Assembly: GCA_016702645.1 (NCBI GenBank)
Contig: JADJDP010000003.1
Location: forward strand, 1-64,000
Direction: 5' to 3'
Source of the DNA: Flavobacteriales bacterium
GTDB taxonomy: Bacteria > Bacteroidota > Bacteroidia > Flavobacteriales_F > PHOS-HE28
DNA length: 64,000 nucleotides
Shown in pieces: positions 1 to 8,567 of the stretch. The position numbers and the translations under genes are program-made. Positions within the stretch are counted from its first letter, which is position 1. Every line of letters begins with the position of its first letter. The notes below the pieces were generated by a model. That model was not told where the DNA came from, did not search any database, and saw nothing but the letters and a program-made list of their open reading frames with translations.

Positions 1-112
1 GGATGACGGCCATGACCACGCGACCGACACTTCCTCGACGCATGTGCACGGTGATGGTGGCGGACACGACGAAGGCGACGGTCATAGCCACGACGACGGC
101 CACACGCATTGA
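1..112 (+). CDS. C-terminal end of a His/Asp/Gly-rich protein (partial)
   Basis: The frame open from base 2 ends in TGA at 110-112 and encodes a tail made almost only of His, Asp, Gly and Thr (for example GHSHDDGHTH). Such tails bind divalent metal ions and are common at the ends or loops of metal efflux or metallochaperone proteins. The stop overlaps the ATG of the metal P-type ATPase (TGATG), so the two genes are probably translationally coupled and share a job in metal handling. The family cannot be named because only about 36 residues are in the window. Confidence 0.6.
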   Translation, partial: DDGHDHATDTSSTHVHGDGGGHDEGDGHSHDDGHTH

Positions 113-2012
113 TGAGCGCCCACCACGATCACGCTGGCACGCCAGCCAAGGAACAAAGCGTTAGCGCTTGGCGGTCATACCTGCCCGCCCTCGCCTCGTT
201 CGTCCTGCTCATCGGCGGCATCGCCATTGACCAGCTTGCGCCGCAGTTCTTCCAACCGGAATGGAAGCGGTTCGCCTGGTACCTCGCGGCCTACCTGCCC
301 GTGGGCCTTCCCGTACTGTTCAAAGCGATCAAGGCGATCGCGAAGGGCGATGTGTTCAGTGAGTTCTTCCTGATGAGCCTTGCCACGGTCGGCGCCTTCT
401 TCATCAAGGAATACCCCGAGGGCGTGGCGGTCATGCTGTTCTACGCGGTGGGCGAACTCTTCCAGGACGCCGCCGTCGACCGTGCCAAGCGCAACATCCA
501 GGCATTGCTTGATGTGCGTCCTGATGCCGCGAACGTGATGCGCGATGGTGTCCCGGTGGAAACGCCCGCCGCCGAGGTGAAAGTCGGTGACACCATCCGC
601 ATCCGCGTTGGCGATCGTGTACCGCTGGATGGGAAGCTGATCAGCGATAAGGCTTCCTTCGACACCGCAGCCCTCAACGGCGAAAGCGTGCCACGCATCA
701 TCGTGAAGGAAGCACCGGTGCTCGCCGGTATGATCGCCGCGGACAAGGTGGTGGACATGGAAGTGACCAAGCCCTTCGGCGAAAGCAGCCTCGCCCGCAT
801 CCTCGATCTTGTGCAGAACGCTGCGAAGAGCAAGTCGCCCACGGAACTCTTCATCCGCCGCTTTGCGCGAATCTACACGCCCATCGTGGTGGCCTTGGCC
901 GTTGGCATCGTGCTGGTGCCGATGCTCATCGTGGAGCCGTACGTCTTCAACACCTGGCTCTACCGCGCGCTCATCTTCCTGGTGATCTCCTGCCCGTGTG
1001 CGCTGGTCATCAGCATTCCGTTGGGCTACTTCGGCGGCATCGGCGCGGCAAGTCGGAAAGGCATCCTGCTGAAGGGCGGCAACTATCTCGACGTGCTCAC
1101 CAAGTTGAACACCATCGTGATGGACAAGACCGGAACGCTCACCGAAGGCGTGTTCGCCGTGCAGGAAGTGAAGCCCGCTGGGGCATCACCGAAGGCCGTT
1201 TGCTCGGCGTGGTGAAAGCGATGGAGACGCACAGCACGCACCCCATCGCGCAGGCGGTATTGAAGCATCCGCCGGGCGATGCCGTGGGCGAAGCGACGAA
1301 CGTGGAAGAGATCAGCGCGCACGGCATGCGCGGTACGGTGGATGGCCAGGAAGTGCTGGTGGGCAACGCGCGTTTGCTGCGGAAATTCAACGTGCCTTAT
1401 CCCGCGGAAGTGGATGCCGTGGAGGACACCATCGTGGTTTGCGCCATCGGTGGAGCCTATGCGGGTTACCTCACAGTGGCCGACAAGATCAAGGCCGATG
1501 CGAAAGAGACGATCAGCCTGCTGAAGGCCCAGGGCATCCGCGAGATCGTGATGCTCAGCGGCGATAAGACCACCATCACGCAGCGCGTGGCCGCAACGCT
1601 CGGTATCACCAAAGCCTTCGGTGATCTGCTGCCGCAGGACAAGGTGACCAAATTGCAAGAGACGAAGAAGGACCCCACCGCCGTGGTGGCCTTCGTGGGC
1701 GACGGCATCAACGATGCACCGGTGCTGGCCCTCAGCGATGTGGGCATCGCCATGGGCGGCCTGGGCAGCGATGTGGCGATAGAGACCGCCGACGTGGTCT
1801 TGCAGAACGACAAGCCGAGCAGCATTGCTGAAGCGATCCGCATCGGCAAGGCCACCAAGCGTGTGGTGACCCAGAACATCGTGCTGGCCTTCACCGTGAA
1901 GGCCGTTGTGCTCGTGCTTGGCGCGGGCGGTTTGGCCACGCTCTGGGAAGCCGTGTTCGCGGATGTGGGCGTGGCGCTCCTGGCGATCTTGAACGCAAGC
2001 AGGCTTAGATAG
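112..2012 (+). CDS. Heavy-metal translocating P1B-type ATPase (ZntA/CadA-like), one frameshift
   Basis: An inner-membrane pump that would export Zn, Cd, Pb or a related ion using ATP, about 633 residues when the frame is repaired. In order: two N-terminal membrane pairs without an HMA domain, actuator loop with LNGESVP (Asn where TGES is usual), CPC metal-binding helix (SCPCALVISIP near residue 295), phosphorylation site DKTGTLTEG, THPIA nucleotide-binding His-Pro, and GDGINDAPVLALSDVGIAMG. The first frame runs to 1215 and the correct continuation is in another frame after about 1180. Adding one G to the GGGG at about 1179-1183 gives a smooth family sequence (VQEVKPAGGITEGRLLGVVKAME). The ATG overlaps the preceding stop. 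The CPC motif and absence of a Cys-rich N-terminus fit Zn/Cd export better than Cu, but specificity is inferred. Confidence 0.9.
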
Positions 2013-2033
2013 GCCCAGCAAGGGGGAGGCACC

Positions 2034-2636
2034 CTACGCCTCTTCCAACCGGTAGGCGCACGAGTCGGGTACACGGGGCTCCGCATTGGTGACACCGTGC
2101 GGGATCGGCAGCAACATCATGCGGACGCGTACGCCGCATCCGCATGGTGTTTCATCCTGCTGCAATGCTACAAGGCCCAAACTACCCGCAGGCGTCCAAA
2201 GCTTGTCCTTGATCCAATGCACTCGCTTGGTGAGCGGGTGTGTCCTGGCATGGCTGCACTTGAAATGGAAGAGCGGTGTACAGGACCACATGGGGTCGTA
2301 CAGGTGCATCCATACCTCCACTCGCAAACCTTCGGTGAGGGGCAAGCCATCGCCAGGCAGGGCCGTACTAAAAAAGGTGTAGGGTGCGCGATGGCATGCG
2401 CCAAAGTGGATGCGCTTGGGCCTGCGCTCGCCGCGCGTGCGCTTGTCCTTGTCCAGGATGAACTGTTCCTGAGCGGTGAGGGGCCGGGAGATGGGCAGGT
2501 AGTCGGGCTTCAAGGGCAGCTTGCAGTAGAGGCCATAATTGGTATATACATGTGCGGTGATCTCGATAGGCCGTGTCCCTTCCATAAGGGCGAGTTCCAC
2601 TCCCACGCGCTTGAGGCACATGGGTATGCAAAACAT
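2034..2636 (-). CDS. Hypothetical protein, about 200 residues
   Basis: An open frame of 200 codons with codon use resembling its neighbours (many CTC, CTG, AAG, CGC, GTG codons), ending just after the convergent ATPase gene. No signal peptide or membrane segment is seen. The central part is rich in aromatic and His residues (EVWMHLYDPMW, FHFKCSHARTHP) and it has ten Cys, including a CGCGVRVR near the C-terminus. An in-frame TGA lies just upstream of the chosen ATG, so it is not part of a longer frame. I do not recognise the family. It could be a lineage-specific gene next to the minisatellite. Confidence 0.5.
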   Translation of the reverse strand: MFCIPMCLKRVGVELALMEGTRPIEITAHVYTNYGLYCKLPLKPDYLPISRPLTAQEQFILDKDKRTRGERRPKRIHFGACHRAPYTFFSTALPGDGLPLTEGLRVEVWMHLYDPMWSCTPLFHFKCSHARTHPLTKRVHWIKDKLWTPAGSLGLVALQQDETPCGCGVRVRMMLLPIPHGVTNAEPRVPDSCAYRLEEA

Positions 2637-2658
2637 ACGGTTCCGCGTTCATATGCAA

Positions 2659-2674
2659 TACCTGGAAACAGGTA
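2659..2674. other. Small hairpin TACCTG-GAAA-CAGGTA
   Basis: A 6-bp perfect stem with a GAAA loop in the leader of the orphan gene that starts at 2636 on the minus strand. It has no U tract, so it is not a clear terminator. It may be a structured 5' leader. Confidence 0.3.
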
Positions 2675-2726
2675 ATTCCACGAACGGTTAGGGTGGCTCA
2701 GCCCCATTTTCCGGGACCACGGAGCC

Positions 2727-2750
2727 GTTTTCTTGGACCCGTGGATCGTT
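2727..2750. repeat. Left arm of an imperfect 24-bp inverted repeat flanking the minisatellite
   Basis: The arm contains TTGGACCCGTGGATCGTT. It matches the reverse complement of 3101-3124 at 20 of 24 positions by eye, including the 11-nt core ACCCGTGGATC. The pair encloses the tandem repeat block. Confidence 0.6.
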
Positions 2751-2786
2751 CCTTTGGAGCAAGAAGGAAACCGTAGGGACCTTGAA

Positions 2787-3101
2787 GCCGCTTCTTGCTT
2801 CAAGGGTGCGGCAACTTGGTCCATCAATGGCGCATGTCGGTCCATGGTAGCGGCATCTTACTTCAAGGGAGCGGCAACTTGGTCCATGGTTGCCGCATGT
2901 TGGTACCTGGAAGTGGCATCTTGCTTCAAGGGAGCGGCTACTTGGTCCATGGAAGCCGCAACTTGGTCCCTGAAAGCGGCATCTTGCTTCAAGGGAGCGG
3001 CCACTTGGTCCATGGTTCCCGCAACTTGGCCCATGGTAGCGGCATCTTGCTTCAAGGAAGAGGCTACGTGGACCATGATTGCCGCATGTTGGTCCATGAA
3101 A
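2787..3101. repeat. Minisatellite: 15 x 21-bp units arranged as 5 x 63-bp
   Basis: The block divides exactly into 15 units of 21 bp with the loose consensus GCGGCANCTTGGTCCATGGNA. Every third unit is a distinct type (GCGGCATCTTGCTTCAAGGGA), so the higher-order period is 63 bp in five copies starting at 2787, 2850, 2913, 2976 and 3039. Because 21 is divisible by 3, several frames on both strands stay open and give heptapeptide repeats. On the minus strand one frame reads MDQVAAP-LKQDAAT-MGQVAGT, and on the plus strand another reads AASCFKG-AATWSMV. I cannot say which frame, if any, is translated. The 282 bases from 3102 to the next start hold the right inverted-repeat arm and nothing else recognised. 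Confidence 0.85.
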
Positions 3102-3124
3102 ATGATCCACGGGTACAGGAAAAT
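3101..3124. repeat. Right arm of the inverted repeat flanking the minisatellite
   Basis: The arm contains AATGATCCACGGGTACAGG. It is the imperfect reverse complement of 2727-2750 and directly abuts the last 21-bp unit. Confidence 0.6.
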
Positions 3125-3380
3125 GGCTTGGAGGTACAGCAAAGCGCTGTTCGGGTGCCGCGCACCGTTGGTCCCGTACTGTTAAATCTTTGGGGGATAG
3201 CGTGCGTGAAAGCCCGTGGCCCTAGGGCCGGGGTTATCAACAGCAAATGGGCCTGAACCTCGGCAAGCGGCATTTGCGCTATCGATGCCGCCGACGGACA
3301 ACCGATACGTAGCGACCCGTGACGGCAGAGCCAAGCGAAGGACTCGAAAACCTAGAGGGACAATTAAAAAGAGCAACAAG

Positions 3381-3998
3381 ATGCAGATCGTAAAAGCAGG
3401 ACTTGAAAAGCTGAAGCCAGCGGACCTGGTGGGTAAGAGCGAGCACATCGAAGGTGCCATGGCGGGCAACGCGAACTTCGCGACCCCCACGCCCTCGGTA
3501 ACCCAGCTTACCGCCGCCCGCACCGCGTTGGTGGCCGCCATAGCGGCCGCTGAAAGCGGGGCCCACGCAGCCATAGCCAGCAAGAACGCCGCAGCGAAGA
3601 ACCTCGCCACGTTGATCACCAAGATGAGCCGCTATGTGAACGCGGTGGCAGCTGGTGATGTGGACAAGGCGGTTAGCAGCGGTTTCGACCTGGCCAAGCA
3701 ACCCGACCCGATCGACCACCTGAACGCTCCCACCAAGTTCGAAGGGCGCACTGCCGCCATCGCCGGTCAGGTTGACCTGCGTTGGAAGAGTGTGTACGGC
3801 GCGCGCATGTACTTCGTGTACATGTGCGAGACAGACCCAACGAACGGCGGAGTTTGGAAGAACATCGGTATGACCTCGCGCGCACGTTTCGTGGCCAAGG
3901 GTCTCACCACCGATAAGTTCTACTCCTTCCGTGCAACAGCAGTGGGTGTGGTGGGCGAAGGGCCGGTAAGTGAAATGGTCACGGCGAAAGCCGCTTGA
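3381..3998 (+). CDS. Fibronectin type III-like domain protein
   Basis: About 205 residues. The ATG at 3381 follows an A-rich stretch (AATTAAAAAGAGCAACAAG), a typical Bacteroidota translation start, and the protein becomes coherent from there; the frame is open further upstream but that part looks non-coding. The N-terminal half is Ala-rich and probably helical (residues about 35-95, TAARTALVAAIAAAESGAHA). The C-terminal half (about 115-205) reads as one fibronectin-III-like beta sandwich: VDLRWKSVYGARMYFVYMC, then GLTTDKFYSFRATAVG and a final GPVSEMVTAKA. There is no signal peptide. Proteins of this layout recur in Bacteroidota genomes without a known role. A strong terminator follows, so it is probably a single-gene transcript. 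Confidence 0.75.
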   Translation: MQIVKAGLEKLKPADLVGKSEHIEGAMAGNANFATPTPSVTQLTAARTALVAAIAAAESGAHAAIASKNAAAKNLATLITKMSRYVNAVAAGDVDKAVSSGFDLAKQPDPIDHLNAPTKFEGRTAAIAGQVDLRWKSVYGARMYFVYMCETDPTNGGVWKNIGMTSRARFVAKGLTTDKFYSFRATAVGVVGEGPVSEMVTAKAA

Positions 3999-4042
3999 TC
4001 AGGACGGAACACTGGCTAGCGCCAGGGCAGAACTACATCAGG

Positions 4043-4075
4043 CAACACCCTCCGGGAAACCGGGGGGTGTTTTGC
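4043..4075 (+). terminator. Rho-independent terminator after the fibronectin-like gene
   Basis: AACACCCTCCGG-GAAA-CCGGGGGGTGTT forms a 12-bp stem (one G.U pair) with a GAAA loop, followed by a T-rich run (TTGCTTTGGTTTG). It lies 45 nt after the stop codon. Confidence 0.85.
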
Positions 4076-4159
4076 TTTGGTTTGTTCATAAGGGCTGCTT
4101 TGGGGAGATGAGGACTCGATATCCGATCGGGCTTTCTTCGCCTACGAAATGCGACAGGC

Positions 4160-5941
4160 TCAATCCTTCACGACCCTCGTCGTGCTCCTTCCCTTCGCGC
4201 TTTCCACCACGAGCATATAGGGACCTTCGGCCAGGTAGCTGAGGTCGGCGAAGGCACGGTGGTCCTGATGCATGGGGCTGTCCTGGATGCGCATGACCTC
4301 ACGGCCGAGGGCATCGCGCAGGGTGATGCGCACACGCCCGCTACCTGCATCAGCCACGGTGACCACCAGCACACTGCTCGTCGGGTTAGGGAATACCTCG
4401 GTGATCACAGGTCCATCGGCATCGGCCACACCGGCATTGATGTCGAGCACTTTGAATTTCCACCAACCATCGGGGGCAACGATCGGGCGCACTTGCTCTT
4501 TGGTGCTGTTGGCCGTGGCGTGGATGTAGTAGAACACCACGCTTCCGGCAGGTTGTGCGGGAATGGCTGCACTCCAATTATTGCCCCCTATATCGGTCAT
4601 CACCACGGGTGCGAAACCTGCGGCAGTATCGGTCGTCCAGTACACTTCAGCGCCGGTAATGCCGGTGCGGTGCCGGATATAGCCCTCCACCGTGTAGGGG
4701 TTCACGGTTTCGTAAGTGTCGCGCAGCCGCTGATGCCGGATCAGCAAAGGATCCTCCACTCCGATGCCTTTGCTGATGCAGTGGATGGCACCGCTCTGGC
4801 TGATGATGTTGCTACCACTATTGTCGCAATCGATGCCTACTACCCTGTAACCGGGTAGCGCCTCGCGCAGTATGCGCAGTCCGGTAGTGTCATACTCCTC
4901 ACGGTAGGTGGGCACCAGCACAAGCTTGTTCAGGAAGATGTTGTTGGCATAGGTGCGATATAGCTCGCGCTTGGAGGATACTGTCCGCCTGTGCTGGGGG
5001 CATAGGTATCCGGAGCACTTCCCAGGGGGTCGCCAAGACCGAGTTGTGGCCCATAACATGGTCCTGCAGGTTCGTCTCTATCTGCGGGCCATCGCTCACG
5101 CCTACCGGGAACTGCCCCACGAGCAGCCGCTCCTCATCCAGCAGTTTCATGTGCATATCGATATGGTGGATGGCATCATAGGGCAACGTGGGCATGGTGA
5201 TGTACTGGTTGATGCCCATCCATTGGTCCATCAGCGCATCCGTTTGCGCAGGGGTCTTCACGGTCTGGTTGAATTCTCCATCGGGTCCGTTCTCATCATA
5301 GACCAGGTAACTGCTGAACGCCGTTCCAAAGCCATCGGCCATGAATTTCCACCGGTATGCACGATATCATACGGCGCTTCGGAGGTGGCGAAAATGGGCA
5401 GTCCGAGGAAGTTCGCAATGGTAAGCGGCATCGCATCGTCCTCCGGTCGCGGCCTGTTGTAGATCCAGTCGAGCAGGAAGAGGGAGTCCACTTCGTTCTT
5501 GTACATGGATTCAGCTCCGTAATCCCTCCCCCAAATACTGTTGAAGGGTACTTCCAGGAAACTGATATTGTCCAGGTTGGGAAGGGGCCCACCATTGCTG
5601 GTGCTGTTCAGGTCCGCGATCACCGCGTTCTGGTCCTCGCAGGCGATGATGACTTCACACTCGTCCTTGGCATACCGTACTATCTGCTTCAGGATGCCTT
5701 CGAAGCTGGTCCATGTGACAACCACGGCCTGCACTTCCTCCCACTCGGCGGTGGTACGCGGTTCCCAAGTGGGGGGTACCACATAGGCATTGCCGCCTCC
5801 TCGGCTGTTTCGATAGCCCTCGATGAATGGAATCTCATATGGTGCCATCGCATGTGGCAGACCATGGCCCGGTTCAGGCGTTTCCTGGGCCCGGCTGGTG
5901 AGGGTGGCGCCAAGAGCGAGGGCAACAAAGATGTTTTTCAT
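4160..5941 (-). CDS. Secreted peptidylarginine/agmatine deiminase family protein with T9SS sorting domain; two frameshifts
   Basis: When two frame breaks are repaired this is one protein of about 594 residues. It has a signal peptide (MKNIFVALALGATLTSRAQ) and a deiminase domain with the catalytic set of the Porphyromonas-type PAD family: WGRDYG (Arg139, Asp140), HTGGN (His195), HIDMHMK (His260, Asp262) and the nucleophile in GAIHCISKG (Cys about 387). A type A T9SS C-terminal domain (EVFPNPTSS to RVVKD) follows. These enzymes hydrolyse guanidino groups of arginine or agmatine to ureido groups. The frame breaks are near 5345 (HTGGN to FMADG, one base missing) and near 4972 (PPAQADSIL to SKRELYRTY). 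Because all catalytic motifs survive, sequence error is likelier than decay. Whether it acts on proteins or small molecules is not settled by sequence. Confidence 0.85.
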
Positions 5942-5958
5942 CGATATGGTGGGGGGAA

Positions 5959-5966
5959 CGAAATTA
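5959..5966 (-). promoter_or_regulatory. Putative -7 box TAATTTCG of the deiminase gene
   Basis: On the minus strand TAATTTCG lies 17 nt before the ATG at 5941. It fits the TAnnTT(T/C)G form seen before other genes in this window. No clear -33 element was seen. Confidence 0.4.
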
Positions 5967-6092
5967 GAACAACGGCACAACCGTCAGGGGCGGTCCCTTG
6001 GCAAGTCTCCGCGATCTTCCACGTTGCATCAGATCGGCTGTGCATTATCTTTTGAGCCAGTTCCTATCGGAGCACAGCATTCATCGTTGAAC

Positions 6093-6469
6093 ATGAAGTT
6101 CCATTGGACCATGCCTTCGTCCGTGCGCCCCTTTTATCGAGCGGAACTTGCGGCGTGTGAAAAGCCCGTGCTGCTGGCGACATACGGCAGGAATGGAACC
6201 ATCTTGAACGGGCCCATATTCTCGGCCAGCAATGGCCTAGGGAACACTGCGCGGTTCACTGGCGAATGCTGCTCTTCGGTTTTCGGATCAAGAGCGCGCA
6301 TGAGATCCTGGGGCAGTTACCACGCTTGCTCCTGGGGGGGGTGAAGAGCTTCATTGGCACAGTTCCCTTGGGCAATACCGGTGGTGCGGATGTGCCAGCG
6401 TTACGTTCCATGGCGCTGCCATCGGACCTGCACCACATCCTCCATCCCGCGAACCCTATGCCTTCCTAA
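6093..6469 (+). CDS. DUF3703 family protein, one frameshift
   Basis: Read with one base inserted near 6163 (GAAAA-GCCCGT), the protein is about 125 residues. It shows the DUF3703 layout: FYRAELAACEKARAAGDI, LERAHILGQQWPREHCAVHW, EILGQLPRLL, then GTVPLGNTGGADVPALRSM. These short soluble helical proteins have no assigned reaction and are often found in metal or mercury resistance islands; that is family knowledge from memory. Here the gene sits beside a Cys-rich metal-type fragment and an IS3 remnant, about 4 kb from a metal ATPase. ATG 6093 was chosen because it opens the frame; ATG 6111 is an alternative. The single indel could be a sequence error or early decay. Confidence 0.65.
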
Positions 6470-6477
6470 CTTCGCCT

Positions 6478-6588
6478 TGCATCAGCGCTGGATGTGGCGG
6501 CAAGGACCATGCATGCACCACCGCCTGTGCCGACGGCAAGCAAGCCATGCCCGTGGCGAAAAAGGCCATGAGTGCGTGCGGTACGACC
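6478..6588 (+). pseudogene. Fragment of a Cys/His-rich secreted metal-associated protein
   Basis: Two frames together spell DHACTTACADGKQ followed by HARGEKGHEC. This resembles the C-terminal C-x3-C ... HGEKGHxC pattern of small Cys/His-rich proteins found beside heavy-metal efflux genes in Bacteroidota. There is no start codon or signal peptide, one frame change lies near 6545, and the sequence runs straight into transposase-like sequence at about 6590. It looks like a gene end cut by an insertion element. The family resemblance is from memory and is tentative. Confidence 0.35.
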
Positions 6589-6593
6589 TGCCT

Positions 6594-6960
6594 GCGCGCG
6601 CACCACGCATCTTCAACACCGATCAGGGCAGCAGTTCACCAGCGAGGAGTTCACCAGCGCACTGCTCAAGGAGGGCATCAAGATCAGCGTGGACGGCAAG
6701 GGCCGCGCAACGGACAACGCCTTCATCGAACGCCTCTGGCGCAACGTGAAGCAGCAGTGCCTGTACCTGCGCAGCCCAAGGACGGCAACGAACTGCGTGA
6801 GATCCTAGTCGAGTACTTCACCTTCTACAACCACCAACGCCCTCACCAGCAACTTGATGGCCTCACACCAGCACATCTGCATTTTGGTCTTCCCGACACC
6901 CGGCAAAGGGGGATCAAGCCAACCCTACAACATCAGCGATCAGCATTAACCTCCGCCTAA
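6594..6960 (+). pseudogene. IS3-family transposase (OrfB integrase core) 3' remnant
   Basis: Across two or three frames the sequence reads IFNTDQG, QFTSEEFTSALLKEGIKIS, DGKGRATDNAFIERLWRNVK, KDGNELREILVEYF and FYNHQRPHQQLDGLTPA. These are the last third of an rve-type DDE integrase, with the second Asp (TDQG) and the catalytic Glu (FIERLW) of IS3 elements. The N-terminal two thirds and OrfA are absent, and frame changes are present near 6628 and 6780. No matching terminal inverted repeats were found, so this is a dead fragment. Confidence 0.8.
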
Positions 6961-7056
6961 AACCGTCCAGTAAATGTGGAGTACTACACAGATCAGCCTT
7001 CCAAGCTGGAACAAGCTTGTACGCCCAGGGTGATCCGGTAACCCCTCGATTCCGGC

Positions 7057-7064
7057 TACTTTTG
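7057..7064 (+). promoter_or_regulatory. Bacteroidota -7 box TACTTTTG
   Basis: TACTTTTG matches TAnnTTTG exactly and lies 37 nt before the ATG at 7102. No convincing -33 TTTG/TTG was identified at the usual spacing. Confidence 0.5.
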
Positions 7065-7101
7065 TTGGTGCCGGGCCATATATCCTCGGTGTTCTTGGAA
7101 A

Positions 7102-7851
7102 ATGATGCTTCGCTACGCACTGCTGACCACTATTGCCATTTGGAGCCTCGCATCCCATGCGCAGGGTATTGTCACCCTCACTGACGAAGAAGGTAACGTG
7201 GTGAACGGTACGGTTGTCGGCTATGGTTGTGCATCACCTACGGATACCGTGAGCCTCCTAGCTGTTGTGAACCGGACGGCGACAACCACTGTTAACGTTC
7301 GACGTTATGAGGTTTGGGTCGTACCGGGTACCGCCAATTTCTTTTGTTGGGGAGTTTGCTATCTGCCGGCAGCCGCCGGGGCTAATCCGGTATGGGTGTC
7401 ACAACACCCGGTCGACATGAATCCTGGTGCGACGTACAACAATTTCCATTCCTACTACCAGCCACAAGGTCAGACCATGACGGCTCGGTACCGCTATGTC
7501 TGGTACGATATGGCAAATCCTAGCGTTGCCGATAGCAGTTGGGTCGATGTCCAACACTGTGCCCAGGTGGGTCTGGAAGAGAACTCGTCCCAAAGCAATT
7601 CTCTGACCGCATGGCCGATGCCCGCGCTTGGTCAGGACGTCCAACTGGACTACACCATGGACCGTGCTGGCGTTGCCAACCAGTTGGTGGTGTATTCCAT
7701 CCTTGGTGAACAAGTGCGGCGAATGACGCTGCCTGCGACCGAGGGTCGTGTGGTGCTTTCCACTGCGGACCTGGTCCCGGGTGTTTACTTCGCCAACATC
7801 GAACGGGAAGGCCGGGTGCTTGCCACGCGCAAGCTCATTGTGGCGCGTTAG
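7102..7851 (+). CDS. Secreted protein with T9SS type A sorting domain
   Basis: 249 residues with a signal peptide (MMLRYALLTTIAIWSLASHAQ). Residues about 25-165 form an all-beta domain with three or four Cys (GYGCASP, FFCWGVCYLP, VQHCAQVG) that may pair outside the cell. Residues about 170-249 form a T9SS type A C-terminal domain: a WPMPALGQDVQL start, YSILGEQVRRM, DLVPGVYFANI and a final RKLIVAR. SprA, encoded downstream, is the outer-membrane translocon of this pathway. The function of the passenger is unknown. ATG at 7105 is an equally good start. It converges on and overlaps the sirtuin gene by 4 bp. Confidence 0.8.
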   Translation: MMLRYALLTTIAIWSLASHAQGIVTLTDEEGNVVNGTVVGYGCASPTDTVSLLAVVNRTATTTVNVRRYEVWVVPGTANFFCWGVCYLPAAAGANPVWVSQHPVDMNPGATYNNFHSYYQPQGQTMTARYRYVWYDMANPSVADSSWVDVQHCAQVGLEENSSQSNSLTAWPMPALGQDVQLDYTMDRAGVANQLVVYSILGEQVRRMTLPATEGRVVLSTADLVPGVYFANIEREGRVLATRKLIVAR

Positions 7852-8567
7852 GCGTTCGCCTCCTTCAGCCATTGGGCGGCCAGCAGGGGTACTCCTTCGC
7901 TGGCCGTTCGCTTGATGTGACGCACCCCGGCTCGCGATATCCCCACCTCGTTGGGGTCCACGAGCACCACTTCGCAGGAGGGGGATGCGTAGTGTATCAA
8001 ACCCGCTGCGGGATACACCTGTAAGGAACTGCCCACGATCAGGAGTTTGTCCGCTCGGGCGATCAGTGCGGCTGCGATGGGGATCAGTGGCACCTCCTCG
8101 CCGAACCAAACGATGTGCGGTCGCAGTTGGGATCCCAGTGGGCAGCGATCGCCCAGACGAAGTGATGGCCCGTTGATGTGGGTGATGAGCGTGGGGTCGG
8201 CGGTGCTGCGTGCTTTGAGGATCTCACCATGAAGATGGAGCACTTGGCCACTACCTGCCCGCTCATGTAGGTCGTCGATGTTCTGCGTGACAACGTGCAA
8301 ATTGTAGTGCTTTTGGAGCCGGGAAATGGCTTCATGGGCAGCATTGGGCCGCGCGGAGAGGACTTGTTCGCGCCGCAGGTCATAGAAGTGGAGCACCCTG
8401 GCCGGGTCGTGCTCCCAAGCCTCCGGCGTGGCTACCTCTTCGATCCGGTATTGCTCCCACAGTCCATCACTGTCCCGGAAGGTGCGCAAGCCGCTCTCGG
8501 CGCTCACACCAGCTCCGCTGAAGACAACAATGCTCCGCGTGTCCATGTGGCCAATGTAGTGGTGCAC
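7848..8567 (-). CDS. NAD-dependent protein deacylase (sirtuin, SIR2 family)
   Basis: Removes acyl groups from lysines of cytoplasmic proteins with NAD+ as co-substrate. Motifs: GAGVSAESGLRTFR (NAD-binding), TQNIDDLHERAG, catalytic His in LHLHGE, and VWFGEEVP. The YDLR motif near residue 60 matches the YxxR signature of class III, desuccinylase-type sirtuins. The usual four zinc-binding Cys between the HGE motif and VWFGE are not present; only one Cys (DRCPLG) is there. 239 residues from 8567, or 232 from the internal ATG at 8546 (MDTRSIVVFSGAG), which starts closer to the family's usual N-terminus. Confidence 0.9.
   Translation of the reverse strand: MHHYIGHMDTRSIVVFSGAGVSAESGLRTFRDSDGLWEQYRIEEVATPEAWEHDPARVLHFYDLRREQVLSARPNAAHEAISRLQKHYNLHVVTQNIDDLHERAGSGQVLHLHGEILKARSTADPTLITHINGPSLRLGDRCPLGSQLRPHIVWFGEEVPLIPIAAALIARADKLLIVGSSLQVYPAAGLIHYASPSCEVVLVDPNEVGISRAGVRHIKRTASEGVPLLAAQWLKEANA

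Noticed and set aside
2787..3101. CRISPR array
   Set aside because: Units are contiguous 21-bp repeats with no constant repeat plus unique spacer pattern and no cas genes.
6594..6960. Active IS3 element
   Set aside because: Only the C-terminal third of OrfB is present, with frame changes and no terminal repeats found.
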